The notes: generated from the letters alone by a model not told the origin. 13,779 bases of DNA from Lachnospiraceae bacterium UBA3282 (GCA_002361735.1 DETS01000113.1:25471-39249), one strand, 5' to 3'. Positions 1-6,924 are shown, counted from the stretch's first letter. A program made the numbers and translations.

Positions 1-2
1 AT

Positions 3-25
3 AAAATGCTTGTCTATAGCATTTT
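3..25. terminator. Hairpin downstream of bofA, possible terminator
   Basis: An 8-bp perfect inverted repeat (AAAATGCT at 3-10, AGCATTTT at 18-25) encloses a 7-nt loop, about 28 bp past the bofA stop. Read on the minus strand, the stem ends in TTTTAT and could act as a weak intrinsic terminator for bofA. The stem is AT-rich and the window ends before a full U-tract can be seen, so the assignment is tentative. Confidence 0.35.
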
Positions 26-52
26 CATAAAAAACTTAATTTTGTGAATACC

Positions 53-325
53 TTACAAAATTTTGAAGAAATGAATCCCATAAAGTACCGCAACCCCAGG
101 AAAACCAAGGACTCCGGATGTCAAAATCGTAAACGGATTAATCCCCACCATCACTTGAATCTGCCTCTGCGCCAGCATGTAATTTATCGCGTAAATACCG
201 ATCGTGCCCATCACCGCGCGCAGGATAAAATTAACCAGCCATTCAACCTTTCGCCCCATCGCTCCGATTCCCAAAACAATCAGACAAACCGCTAAAATTG
301 CCGCAACACCGCCAATATTTCCCAT
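53..325 (-). CDS. bofA: Pro-sigmaK processing inhibitor BofA family protein
   Basis: This 90-residue membrane protein has hydrophobic segments at about residues 5-23 and 30-50 and a conserved hydrophobic C-terminal stretch at about 58-88. The C-terminus carries the BofA family signature VGINPFTILTSGVLGFPGV followed by LYGIHF. In Bacillus subtilis, BofA sits in the outer forespore membrane with SpoIVFA and restrains the SpoIVFB protease that activates pro-sigmaK, so a late-sporulation role is expected by homology. The ATG at 323-325 has a strong upstream GAGGAGAG. The length is normal for the family. The gene is usually downstream of recR and a DUF2508/yaaL gene on the same strand. Here the DUF2508 gene lies next door but points the other way. 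Confidence 0.9.
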   Translation of the reverse strand: MGNIGGVAAILAVCLIVLGIGAMGRKVEWLVNFILRAVMGTIGIYAINYMLAQRQIQVMVGINPFTILTSGVLGFPGVAVLYGIHFFKIL

Positions 326-523
326 ATGACTTCTCTCCTCTTTTTCACATCGTCAGGCTTTTTCTAACGCCGAATCATCCTGCAGACTTTACTATATCTT
401 GTCTTTCTTTACACGCTATGCGCGGACAGTCCGCAATATGACCGGAATATTTCTGGAAAAACTTACCTAAAATGAAAGTAACAGAGTATAAATGCCAATA
501 TGAAAAAGAAAGGTGGATTTCAG
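326..523. other. Divergent intergenic region between bofA and the DUF2508 gene
   Basis: These 198 bp must hold the start signals for two divergent genes. I see no near-consensus sigma-A promoter in either direction; the best plus-strand match is TTACCT, 18 bp, TATAAA, ending about 32 bp before the 524 start, and its -35 is weak. Two small dyads lie in the middle: a perfect GCGGAC-A-GTCCGC at 422-434 and CCGGAA-TAT-TTCTGG (one G-T pair) at 442-456. They could be operators or parts of sporulation-type promoters, but nothing in the sequence decides this. Confidence 0.4.
422..434. repeat. 13-bp palindrome, operator-like
   Basis: A perfect 6-bp inverted repeat around one central base (GCGGACAGTCCGC) lies between the divergent bofA and DUF2508 genes. 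There is no adjacent T-run on either strand, so it does not look like a terminator. Its symmetry and position suit a protein-binding site, but no known consensus is recognised. Confidence 0.3.
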
Positions 524-796
524 ATGAGAGTGATTTTCAGACAAAGCCCCTGTATTCCGGCAGATTCGGACATGATTGTGGACGGGCATAGACCGACCCT
601 AAGAGAAGAACTGATCATGACAAGACGTGCCTTAGAAAACGCATATGCGGGTTTTGACAATGCCACGGAACCGGACCTGATTGACTGTTATATTTATGAA
701 CTAAATTCCGTAATGAAGCGGTATAAATATCTGCTGAAAAAGGCAGCGGAAACTGATCCGCTGCCTGATGAAGAACACGCTGAAACTATACGCTGA
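524..796 (+). CDS. DUF2508 (YaaL-like) family protein
   Basis: This small charged protein (90 residues from the preferred start) carries the hallmark of DUF2508: a Leu-rich helix (LREELIMTRRALENAYAGF) followed by PDLIDCYIYEL and a basic RYKYLL segment. The function is unknown; the family is recognised mainly by its place between recR and bofA in Firmicutes. An in-frame ATG at 500 has no ribosome binding site, whereas the ATG at 524 follows AGGTGG (511-516) at 7 nt, so 524 is chosen. Two oddities stand out. It is oriented opposite to bofA, and its last 11 bp overlap the tail of the convergent fliS gene. Its codons at 742-765 form a perfect 9-bp hairpin that reads as the terminator of the flagellin operon on the other strand. 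Confidence 0.85.
   Translation: MRVIFRQSPCIPADSDMIVDGHRPTLREELIMTRRALENAYAGFDNATEPDLIDCYIYELNSVMKRYKYLLKKAAETDPLPDEEHAETIR
737..765 (-). terminator. Intrinsic terminator of the flagellin operon, inside the antisense DUF2508 gene
   Basis: Read on the minus strand, a perfect 9-bp GC-rich stem (GGCAGCGGA / TCCGCTGCC) with loop TCAGTT is followed at once by five T residues. It begins 20 nt after the fliS stop codon, the expected place for an intrinsic terminator. On the plus strand the same bases encode the Ala-Ala-Glu-Thr-Asp-Pro-Leu-Pro part of the DUF2508 protein and are not followed by a T-run. It should therefore be strongly directional. Confidence 0.8.
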
Positions 797-1262
797 ATCC
801 CCTGTTTGCAGCGGGATCCGCGGCATTTTCCATAAGATTATCCCTGCCATAGGTGAGACCCGCGTAAACAGTCTGCGCATTACCCATAACAGGACCTGTC
901 ATGTCTTCCCCCTCGATCTTTCTGTAGGCTGCTGCCAGATTTTCCAGCACCGGGCGGACATGCTGCAGATTTTCTTCGTTGTTGTACAGAGCTGCCTTTG
1001 CCACCTCTCTGTTGATATAGAGGTAAAGCTGTAAGAGATTCTGTGCCACTTCATACTCCAGATGCAGGGAGTCCATCAACTCACACATACAACCCTGTAT
1101 CCTGCGTACGGCATTCTTGAATGCCGATCTGTCGCCTGCGGCAAGCGCCTCTGACGCCTCATCCACATATTGCAGCGCCATCTCGTAGAGAATCGTGATC
1201 AGCTGCGTTTTGTTTGCCTGCGTGATTCGCAGGGTATATTCCTGTTTTAATTCCTTGGTCAT
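786..1262 (-). CDS. fliS: FliS-family flagellin export chaperone
   Basis: FliS binds the C-terminal D0 helix of unexported flagellin in the cytoplasm and delivers it to the flagellar export gate. This 158-residue protein matches the family in its helical core: an N-terminal Tyr/Gln segment (YTLRITQANKTQLITILYE), then a helix with ALQYVDEASEAL, and a central MDSLHLEYEVAQNLLQLYLYI that corresponds to the usual L-D-x-E-Y-E-I region. It is longer than typical FliS (about 125 residues). The extra C-terminus (about 126-158) has the pattern VYAGLTYGRDNL and ends NRGFSV. The ATG at 1260-1262 has AAAGG at 7 nt. The gene starts 12 bp after the flagellin stop codon, so it is the last gene of the flagellar operon and presumably serves that flagellin. 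The divergent core leaves some uncertainty about the exact subfamily. Confidence 0.78.
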   Translation of the reverse strand: MTKELKQEYTLRITQANKTQLITILYEMALQYVDEASEALAAGDRSAFKNAVRRIQGCMCELMDSLHLEYEVAQNLLQLYLYINREVAKAALYNNEENLQHVRPVLENLAAAYRKIEGEDMTGPVMGNAQTVYAGLTYGRDNLMENAADPAANRGFSV

Positions 1263-1274
1263 CGTTTTTCCTTT

Positions 1275-2462
1275 CTACTGTAATAATTGTAACACCTGCG
1301 AAGGTCTCTCGTTCGCCTGTGCGAGCATGGAAACTGCCGCCTGAGAAATCACCTGCTCGGTGGTATAGTTTGTCATTTCCTCCGCCATATCCACATCCAT
1401 GATACGGGAATAGGAAGCTGTCATGTTTTCATTAGAAACTGCCAAATTGTTGACGGTATGCTCTAAACGGTTCTGGTATGCGCCCAGTCTGCTGCGTGCA
1501 TCCGATACATAAAGAATCGCGCCCTTGATCGCCCTATTTCCGTCCGCACACTCTTCCACCGTCGTCATCTTTAAATCCGTCAGGTTCATTCTGTCCAAAG
1601 AAATGGTAGGAATGCGGATATCAAGCTGCTGCCCTTCATTGGCGCCGGTCTGGATATCCATCGTGCCGATGCCCGTGAGATCTATGAGAAGACTCTCTGT
1701 CTGTGTACTGCCCGAATTGCCCGAATTCGTAAAGTCCGGAATGTTTACATCCGGAGGCGAAACCGGCTTTGCGATATCAAGTGTCAGCTGAAAATTCAAC
1801 GGTCCCTTAAAGGTAATCTTATTTCCGGCAATCTCCGAAATCTCTACCCCTTTCGGAAATGCCTTACTTGTATCCGTTGGAGTAACTGTGTCGTTATACG
1901 TAGCCGTATCGATCTTACCTGTACCGTCCGTCTTAAAAGTGACCGTCAGAGCGCCCGCCGGAAGCTCATACTCCTTCGCAATCACCTCATCCGAATAGTA
2001 ATCCACTTTTACGCGGTGATCATTCGTATAGCCCCGCAGATCGAAAGACCCGTCGAGAAGCGTCTGTCCGTTAAACTGTGTATCCGTAGAGATACGGGTA
2101 ATCTCCTGCTTGAGCTGTTTCACTTCTTCTTCGAGCGTCATGCGGTCCCCGGTGGTAAGCGTTCCCGTTTCCCCTTTGACTGCAAGCTCATTCATTCTCT
2201 GCAGCATCTCGTGCACTTCCGTCAGGGCACCGTCCGCCGTCTCGATCACGGAAATACCGTTATTGGAGTTCTGCGTCGCTGCGCCGAGACCCGTGATCTG
2301 GGTATTCATTCTCTTACCAATGGCATAGCCGGAAGGATTATCCTTTGACGTCGTCACCTTAAGACCGGATGAGAGTCTGCCCAAAGATTTAGACACTTTG
2401 TTGTCTGACGCATTAAGTGCATTGCTTGCACGCATCGCCGCCGCGTTATAACTGATTTTCAT
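1275..2462 (-). CDS. Flagellin (variant N-terminal motif)
   Basis: This is the filament subunit, exported through the flagellar type III apparatus. The 395 residues show the standard order: N-terminal D0/D1 (1-140) with LSSGLKV, GISVIETADGALTEVHEMLQ and RMNELAVKG; a variable surface domain (about 141-262), rich in Thr/Asp with the SGNSGS linker near 247-252; then C-terminal D1/D0 (263-395) with DIQTGANEGQQLDI, LGAYQNRLEHTVNNL, MAEEMTNYTTEQVI and SMLAQANERPSQVLQLLQ. The usual DDAAGLAI motif is replaced by DNPSGYAI at residues 41-48. The D1 helix QRMNELAV matches the region bound by host TLR5. AAGGAGG at 2470-2476 precedes the ATG by 7 nt and overlaps the stop codon of the upstream gene, which suggests translational coupling. 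No flagellin symbol is assigned because several paralogues are likely. Confidence 0.95.
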   Translation of the reverse strand: MKISYNAAAMRASNALNASDNKVSKSLGRLSSGLKVTTSKDNPSGYAIGKRMNTQITGLGAATQNSNNGISVIETADGALTEVHEMLQRMNELAVKGETGTLTTGDRMTLEEEVKQLKQEITRISTDTQFNGQTLLDGSFDLRGYTNDHRVKVDYYSDEVIAKEYELPAGALTVTFKTDGTGKIDTATYNDTVTPTDTSKAFPKGVEISEIAGNKITFKGPLNFQLTLDIAKPVSPPDVNIPDFTNSGNSGSTQTESLLIDLTGIGTMDIQTGANEGQQLDIRIPTISLDRMNLTDLKMTTVEECADGNRAIKGAILYVSDARSRLGAYQNRLEHTVNNLAVSNENMTASYSRIMDVDMAEEMTNYTTEQVISQAAVSMLAQANERPSQVLQLLQ

Positions 2463-2475
2463 ATGTTTTCCTCCT

Positions 2476-5400
2476 TTATACTGTCAACGCCGTGATAAAC
2501 GACTTTGCTATCAAATACAGATCCGCCGTCTGCGCCTGCGTCTGTTCCTCGGAGAGCGCCGCGTAATCCTCATCCGCGATCTCCCTGCTGTAAAGAACTG
2601 CCACACTGCCAACCTGCGTTTCTTTACCGTCCGTGCCGGGAACCGCCAAAGACCTCTCCAGCGCCTCCTGTCTGTCGCACAGCCAATCCGTTCCCTGTCT
2701 GCTGTCGCAGGCAATATAACCTGATACGGTCTGCTCCTTTAAGGAAAAGCGCGCCGTAATCTGTCCGTATTCTTCCGTCTGTGCCGTGATGCTCACCTTT
2801 CCGCTCTCGCTGCCATGAAGGACTTTTAGGTTAATGGCTGTCAGTTCCCCGTTGATCTCCACGGGAATCTGATAATTCTCCTCCTTAGAAAGGCTGCCTG
2901 CCAGTGCAAGCTGCTTTTGGCAGCTCTGTAAGGTCCGCAGATCCAGATAGCTTTCCGCACCTTCGATTGCTTCCTCCAAAAGCGCCTCATAGCCCTCACT
3001 CAACTCCCTGCAGGCTTCTTGTGCGCTGTCCTTATCTGTCAGACCCTCGAGCAATCTCTCCGCTTTCGGCTTTCCTTCCGCTGCGCCTGCGCTATCTTCC
3101 AAATCCCGCAGCTTCCGATACAATGCACCGGGCTTTTTGCGAAGCGCCGTCGCTGCCTCCAGATAATTCGCCGTCACGGGCTGCTTGTAGGCGATCAGCT
3201 CCTGCACCACAGCCTGCTCGACATTCTCCAATCCGCGGAAAGACTGCAGCTGTTCCTGTATGTATGCCTGTTCCAGATCCGCGTCCGCCGCCTGTTCCTG
3301 CAAGGCTTGCGCAAATGCTTCCATGGAAGTCTGCGCCTGCGGCTGTGCGTCGGTCAGCAGCTCCGGCTCTAAAGAATCGGCAATCTGCCCGGCAAGCATA
3401 TGATAGTAGCTCTCCGCATTCTCCGACGGCTGATGCTCCTGCCCCTCGCCCGAAGCGCCTTCGTCTGCTTTTTCCTGTCCCAGCCCGGGGAATCCTGCAA
3501 GAATCTGATCCGTAATGGATTTCCCCGTGTTCACGGTATCCACACCGCCAAACCCGTCGCTCACCCGATAGTCCATGCCCTGCTTTTTCGTGCTGCGCAT
3601 CGCTGTCAGGAGATTGCCAAATGAAATCTCGGCGCCCTCTTTCAAAAGGCTGCCTACCGCCGCGTCATCCGTTTTTTCCAATTGGCGGAACATTCGATAG
3701 ATGCCGATGTAAGCTTCTCTCTCCTGCTCGCTGACCGCATGGTTCTTTTCCAACTTATATAAAAACTTACTGAATTTCTCGGTTCTTTCTACATCATCCG
3801 CACCGCTCTCATCAAGGTAACCGTTGAGTTCCGAAAGAGACATCTCCAGCGGATTTTTCCCATCCCGAATTGCCTGTAAGGAAGCCGCCGGCGTCATTCT
3901 GCGAATCGTCTGCTGCAGCTCCATATCGTACTTTTTAACGGCATCCATGTTTTCATGATTGATATCCATGCTGTTGTAGCCCAAGATCCGCACTGCCTTG
4001 CGATTTTCTTCGTTCGTCTCAAGTCCCATGTCCGTAAGGATATCGTCTACATTGCGGAAGGCTTTGCGAATGGAATCTCCCAGATCCGCCCTCGGCGCCG
4101 TCATCAGCGCCTCATAGGACTCCCCTGCCGCCTCGTAAGCCGCTCTGAGCGCCACACCTTTTGTATGTACGCCGTCAAGCGTAATCGCTTCTGTGCCGTC
4201 CACATACTGTCCCAGCACTGCTGCCGGCAGATAGGGAATCTCTGACAGCTTAGCCTGTACTTCCTCGTAAAGCGCTGCTTTTGTGGCGGCTGCCGCCGCA
4301 TCGGGCTCCCCGAACAGCCTCTGATTCTGCTCCTGCTCTAACTTCTTTAAAGCCTCCACCAGCGCTTCCAGTTCTGTAGTGTCTATCGCATAACCGCTCG
4401 CCATCAACTTGCGGTTTGCCTCAATCGTCATCATCAGGCGGACTTCCTCAAGCTGCCGCCGCTGCGTAACAGCCTCCGTCGTGTCAACTGCGACCTCACC
4501 TCGCTGCGCTGCTCCGTCGCGATCGATCTCCTCCTGCGCCTTTGTCAGATTCCGCAAGGTTAATGCCTTATCCTCTGCTGCCACACGGTCAGCCGCCTCG
4601 TCTGTGATTTTTCCGAACGCTTCCACATAGTCAGCTGCTTTTTCCAATGCACTCCTGCCGTCAGCCAGATCCGCGTCCCCGGCCTTTTTCCCATCGGCAA
4701 TCGCTGCCGCCACTGCGGATAAAAGCTGCTCTCTGCTCTTTGGCTGACCGGATTGGTCAATTTTATGGAGAGCCTCCACGGTTTCTGTCGTCAAAGGAAC
4801 ACCCACGCCGATCAGCCACTGTGCGCTCTGCACGTTTTCTTCGCTGACCGCAAGCCCGGCATCCTCCAATACACGCTCAATCTGGGGACGAAGCTGCTCC
4901 CAGTTATACTCCTCCGCCTTCTTCGCGTAATAACCGGTATTGTCCGCCTGATAATAGCCGTGGCTCTGGCGATTGCTGTCCGCAGCCGCGCTGTGTCCTG
5001 CCAGATAGAGATTGTCGATGGTGGGTTCCATGCGGTTCTCCACCATATACTTGACAGTGCCCTCGTCCGGCGCTCCCGTCTGCACGGCTCTCTCAAAGGC
5101 ATCCTTCGCCGCCCGTACATTCTCCTCCGTGAGCGGAATGTCATGCGCCGCAAACTGTCTGGAAAGTTCCTGCGCAAACGCCTCGCTCCCTGTGATCTGC
5201 GCCAGAGTGTCCGCATCCAAGTCATCAGTGTAACCCGTTACCTGCGTACCGCCTTTTACAAGCGCCGCCTTGATTGTATCGACAATGGTAACAACTTCTT
5301 CGATTTCCATATCGCCGGGATGATATCCTTCCTGCTGTAAGCGGGAAAAATCCTCCTTAGACATAGTATTAGACATCACTGTCATAAAGTCTGTCTGCGT

Positions 5401-5625
5401 CGCCACGTCAATCGCCGCCGCATCCTGCATAACCTCTTCTGCGGTCTTTCCATGACCCCCGTAAGCGTTGTTATCCATAACTTTGCCAGAAATGTCTAAT
5501 GCATAATCACCCGTACGCGCAGAGTAAACTCCTCCGGATTTCACTCCTGCTTGGGTGTCCCGATATGAAGTTGTCGCCCTGTCTACATTTTGGTTGACTG
5601 TGTTGTGGTCAAAAGTGATTTTCAT
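2476..5625 (-). CDS. Large DUF6240-like flagellar-operon protein with FliK-like C-terminus
   Basis: This 1049-residue, mostly helical, soluble protein has no signal peptide or membrane segment. It resembles Lachnospiraceae proteins annotated DUF6240; I base this on recalled motifs, not a search. Helical modules of the form GL-x-(T/S)-x-ENV-x-A recur near residues 163-182, 256-290, 533-570 and 797-830. Other family-like motifs are EPTIDNLYLAGHS (200-212) and DGKNPLEMSLSELNGYL (588-604). Residues about 915-1049 run Pro-Val-Glu-Ile-Asn-Gly, Val-Ser-Ile-Thr-Ala-Gln, then ITARFSLKEQTVSGYIACDS, which resembles the FliK hook-length-control C-terminal domain in pattern. The ATG at 5623-5625 has GAGGA 6 nt upstream. 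Flagellin follows after 13 bp. A structural or export-control role in flagellum assembly is inferred from context. The exact function is unknown. Confidence 0.75.
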   Translation of the reverse strand: MKITFDHNTVNQNVDRATTSYRDTQAGVKSGGVYSARTGDYALDISGKVMDNNAYGGHGKTAEEVMQDAAAIDVATQTDFMTVMSNTMSKEDFSRLQQEGYHPGDMEIEEVVTIVDTIKAALVKGGTQVTGYTDDLDADTLAQITGSEAFAQELSRQFAAHDIPLTEENVRAAKDAFERAVQTGAPDEGTVKYMVENRMEPTIDNLYLAGHSAAADSNRQSHGYYQADNTGYYAKKAEEYNWEQLRPQIERVLEDAGLAVSEENVQSAQWLIGVGVPLTTETVEALHKIDQSGQPKSREQLLSAVAAAIADGKKAGDADLADGRSALEKAADYVEAFGKITDEAADRVAAEDKALTLRNLTKAQEEIDRDGAAQRGEVAVDTTEAVTQRRQLEEVRLMMTIEANRKLMASGYAIDTTELEALVEALKKLEQEQNQRLFGEPDAAAAATKAALYEEVQAKLSEIPYLPAAVLGQYVDGTEAITLDGVHTKGVALRAAYEAAGESYEALMTAPRADLGDSIRKAFRNVDDILTDMGLETNEENRKAVRILGYNSMDINHENMDAVKKYDMELQQTIRRMTPAASLQAIRDGKNPLEMSLSELNGYLDESGADDVERTEKFSKFLYKLEKNHAVSEQEREAYIGIYRMFRQLEKTDDAAVGSLLKEGAEISFGNLLTAMRSTKKQGMDYRVSDGFGGVDTVNTGKSITDQILAGFPGLGQEKADEGASGEGQEHQPSENAESYYHMLAGQIADSLEPELLTDAQPQAQTSMEAFAQALQEQAADADLEQAYIQEQLQSFRGLENVEQAVVQELIAYKQPVTANYLEAATALRKKPGALYRKLRDLEDSAGAAEGKPKAERLLEGLTDKDSAQEACRELSEGYEALLEEAIEGAESYLDLRTLQSCQKQLALAGSLSKEENYQIPVEINGELTAINLKVLHGSESGKVSITAQTEEYGQITARFSLKEQTVSGYIACDSRQGTDWLCDRQEALERSLAVPGTDGKETQVGSVAVLYSREIADEDYAALSEEQTQAQTADLYLIAKSFITALTV

Positions 5626-5640
5626 AAATCTTCCTCGACA

Positions 5641-5762
5641 TATATAAGCAGACTCGAAATGCTGCGCATTTCTCGTTCGCGCTGCTCGTCATAAACCCCA
5701 CAAAACACACCCTCATGCAAGCATGGTGCCTGCTTTGTGTGTCTTCCGACTCTGCTTATATA
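5641..5762. repeat. 122-bp inverted-repeat element in the flagellar operon leader
   Basis: The ends are a perfect 12-bp inverted repeat: TATATAAGCAGA at 5641-5652 and TCTGCTTATATA at 5751-5762. Similarity continues inward with CTCGAA against TTCCGAC. Inside are a 7-bp hairpin with a 3-nt loop (GAAATGC-TGC-GCATTTC, 5656-5672) and a second dyad built from CACAAA...TTTGTG around CATGCAAGCATG (about 5701-5737). There is no protein-coding capacity beyond a 12-codon ORF. The form is that of a miniature inverted-repeat or other dispersed intergenic element. It lies between the sigma-D-like promoter and the start codon of the DUF6240-like gene, and its right arm overlaps the promoter -10. Confidence 0.65.
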
Positions 5763-5783
5763 CGCAAAATGTAGTGTTTTTTA
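5758..5783 (-). promoter_or_regulatory. Candidate sigma-D (sigma-28) flagellar promoter
   Basis: On the minus strand, TAAA (5783-5780), a 14-bp spacer and GCGTATAT (5765-5758) resemble the flagellar sigma consensus TAAA, 14-16 bp, GCCGATAT, with two mismatches in the -10 half. An A-rich tract lies just upstream, as with many such promoters. It sits about 130 bp before the first gene of the flagellin operon and after the hairpin terminator of the preceding gene, which is where a flagellar promoter is expected. Confidence 0.5.
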
Positions 5784-5796
5784 TTTTTTTGATAAC

Positions 5797-5834
5797 AAAT
5801 AAGGGCGAATGTTTTTCGCATTCACCCTTTATTT
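5797..5834 (-). terminator. Hairpin terminator after the bile salt hydrolase gene
   Basis: A long hairpin is formed by AAATAAGGGCGAATG (5797-5811) and CATTCACCCTTTATTT (5819-5834), with a 7-nt loop, one C-A mismatch and one bulged T. It lies about 70 bp past the stop of the minus-strand hydrolase gene. Read on that strand, the GC core is followed by TTATTTGTTATC, a moderate U-rich tail. The T-rich other side could also allow bidirectional use. Confidence 0.6.
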
Positions 5835-5905
5835 CGGCATAGTTTGGCTTTTTCTTAACCTTTTAAAGTATTTTCTGAACGCACAAATAAATTCACTCGG
5901 GTTTT

Positions 5906-6880
5906 TTAGTTCTGCATCCTGATCTGCTCCTCCTCAATTGCAGGATAGCGGACAAGCGCCTTCCCCTCCAAATCTTCCCTGTGCATATCCACGCCGGTGA
6001 TCTGATGATTATTGTAAGCGGTATAATAATAGATCCCCTTATCAGCATTGCAGCAGGAAGTGTAAAGTGTAACTTCATACTTCCCGTCATCCAGCACACA
6101 GCAGCCGCGCTGCTGATCGACGGAACTCAGAATATGGAAAAACTGGCTGACGCTCTCCGCTTCGCTCTCGCCCGAGCAGGAATTCATCTTTGTAAATGCC
6201 GCCCTGACAAAACGCGACTGAGAAGATAAGTCTCCCGGCAGCCCGATCGCCCCCATCCCGCGGCTGTATGGCTCCAGCGTAAGCCCCGGTGCAAAATTAT
6301 TCGCCGGGGATTTCACCGACAAAGACATGTGATTGCTAAGCGCCAGCATCTGCATGGAAAAAGGCGGATTGTTTGTCAGAACGCCCACGGGATTCTCATA
6401 AATCTCAACGCCTTCCGCCACCGACTCGATCACGATGCACTCCTCCTTATCCGCCAGGATCCAATGGAGCTGCGCCACGGGAAGCTTGTCGCTAAAAGGG
6501 ATATTCGTGATATTCAATCTCCCAAGGAGTTTCCGCGCTTCTTTTACCGTAGCGCACCCTCCTAACAGCCAGGGAATCAGTTCAAATTGGGCGACATTAT
6601 CCTTTCCGTCCTCCCGTTTACGGTAGACCGCATTCCCCACAAAGTTTAAGCCCGCGATCCCCAGTCCTTTCTCATTTACGGCATCGTAGTAGAGCGGATA
6701 ATCCTCCATCACACAAGCCATACCGATGATTGCATAATGCCTTTTCATCTCCCCCATCTCCAGAAAATGAAAGGGATAATTCCTGGGCGTGATCGTCACC
6801 TCGTCTCCGTAAGAAAACTCATAGTCAAGGGTCCGTCCAAAATAGAAATCCTTTGTCTTATAGGTGGCTGCCGTGCACAT
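5906..6880 (-). CDS. bsh: Choloylglycine hydrolase family, probable bile salt hydrolase
   Basis: This is an Ntn hydrolase that cleaves the amide bond of glycine- or taurine-conjugated bile acids. The frame can open further upstream, but the ATG at 6878-6880 is the right start. It follows AGGAG (6888-6892) at 7 nt and places the nucleophile as Cys2 (MCTAATYKTKDF), exposed when Met1 is removed. Other active-site positions by family alignment are Arg16 and Asp19 (GRTLDYE), Asn79 (AGLNF), Asn170/171 (VGVLTNNPPF) and Arg223 (LPGDLSSQSRFVRAAF). The Asn in GLNF fits bile salt hydrolases better than penicillin V acylases. The length (324) is normal, and no signal peptide is seen, so it is likely cytoplasmic. 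It lies 127 bp after glgB and is closed by a hairpin terminator. Substrate preference cannot be told from sequence. Confidence 0.9.
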   Translation of the reverse strand: MCTAATYKTKDFYFGRTLDYEFSYGDEVTITPRNYPFHFLEMGEMKRHYAIIGMACVMEDYPLYYDAVNEKGLGIAGLNFVGNAVYRKREDGKDNVAQFELIPWLLGGCATVKEARKLLGRLNITNIPFSDKLPVAQLHWILADKEECIVIESVAEGVEIYENPVGVLTNNPPFSMQMLALSNHMSLSVKSPANNFAPGLTLEPYSRGMGAIGLPGDLSSQSRFVRAAFTKMNSCSGESEAESVSQFFHILSSVDQQRGCCVLDDGKYEVTLYTSCCNADKGIYYYTAYNNHQITGVDMHREDLEGKALVRYPAIEEEQIRMQN

Positions 6881-6924
6881 ACCGTCTCTCCTCCCTCCAA
6901 TCATTTCCAAAAATAGTTTCTGCT

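Noticed and set aside
441..460. CodY-like box near AATATTTCTGGAAAAA
   Set aside because: About five of 15 positions differ from the consensus and the region is AT-rich, so chance is likely.
4753..5340. 195-codon plus-strand frame opposite the large flagellar-operon gene
   Set aside because: No recognisable domain, no promoter or ribosome site, and wholly antisense to a well-supported coding region.
5659..5694. 12-codon plus-strand ORF within the inverted-repeat element
   Set aside because: It lacks a ribosome site and is explained by the element's hairpin; too short to support as a gene.
6881..6910. Ten-residue N-terminal extension of the bile salt hydrolase
   Set aside because: It would bury the catalytic Cys that must become the N-terminal residue, and it runs through the ribosome site of the true start.
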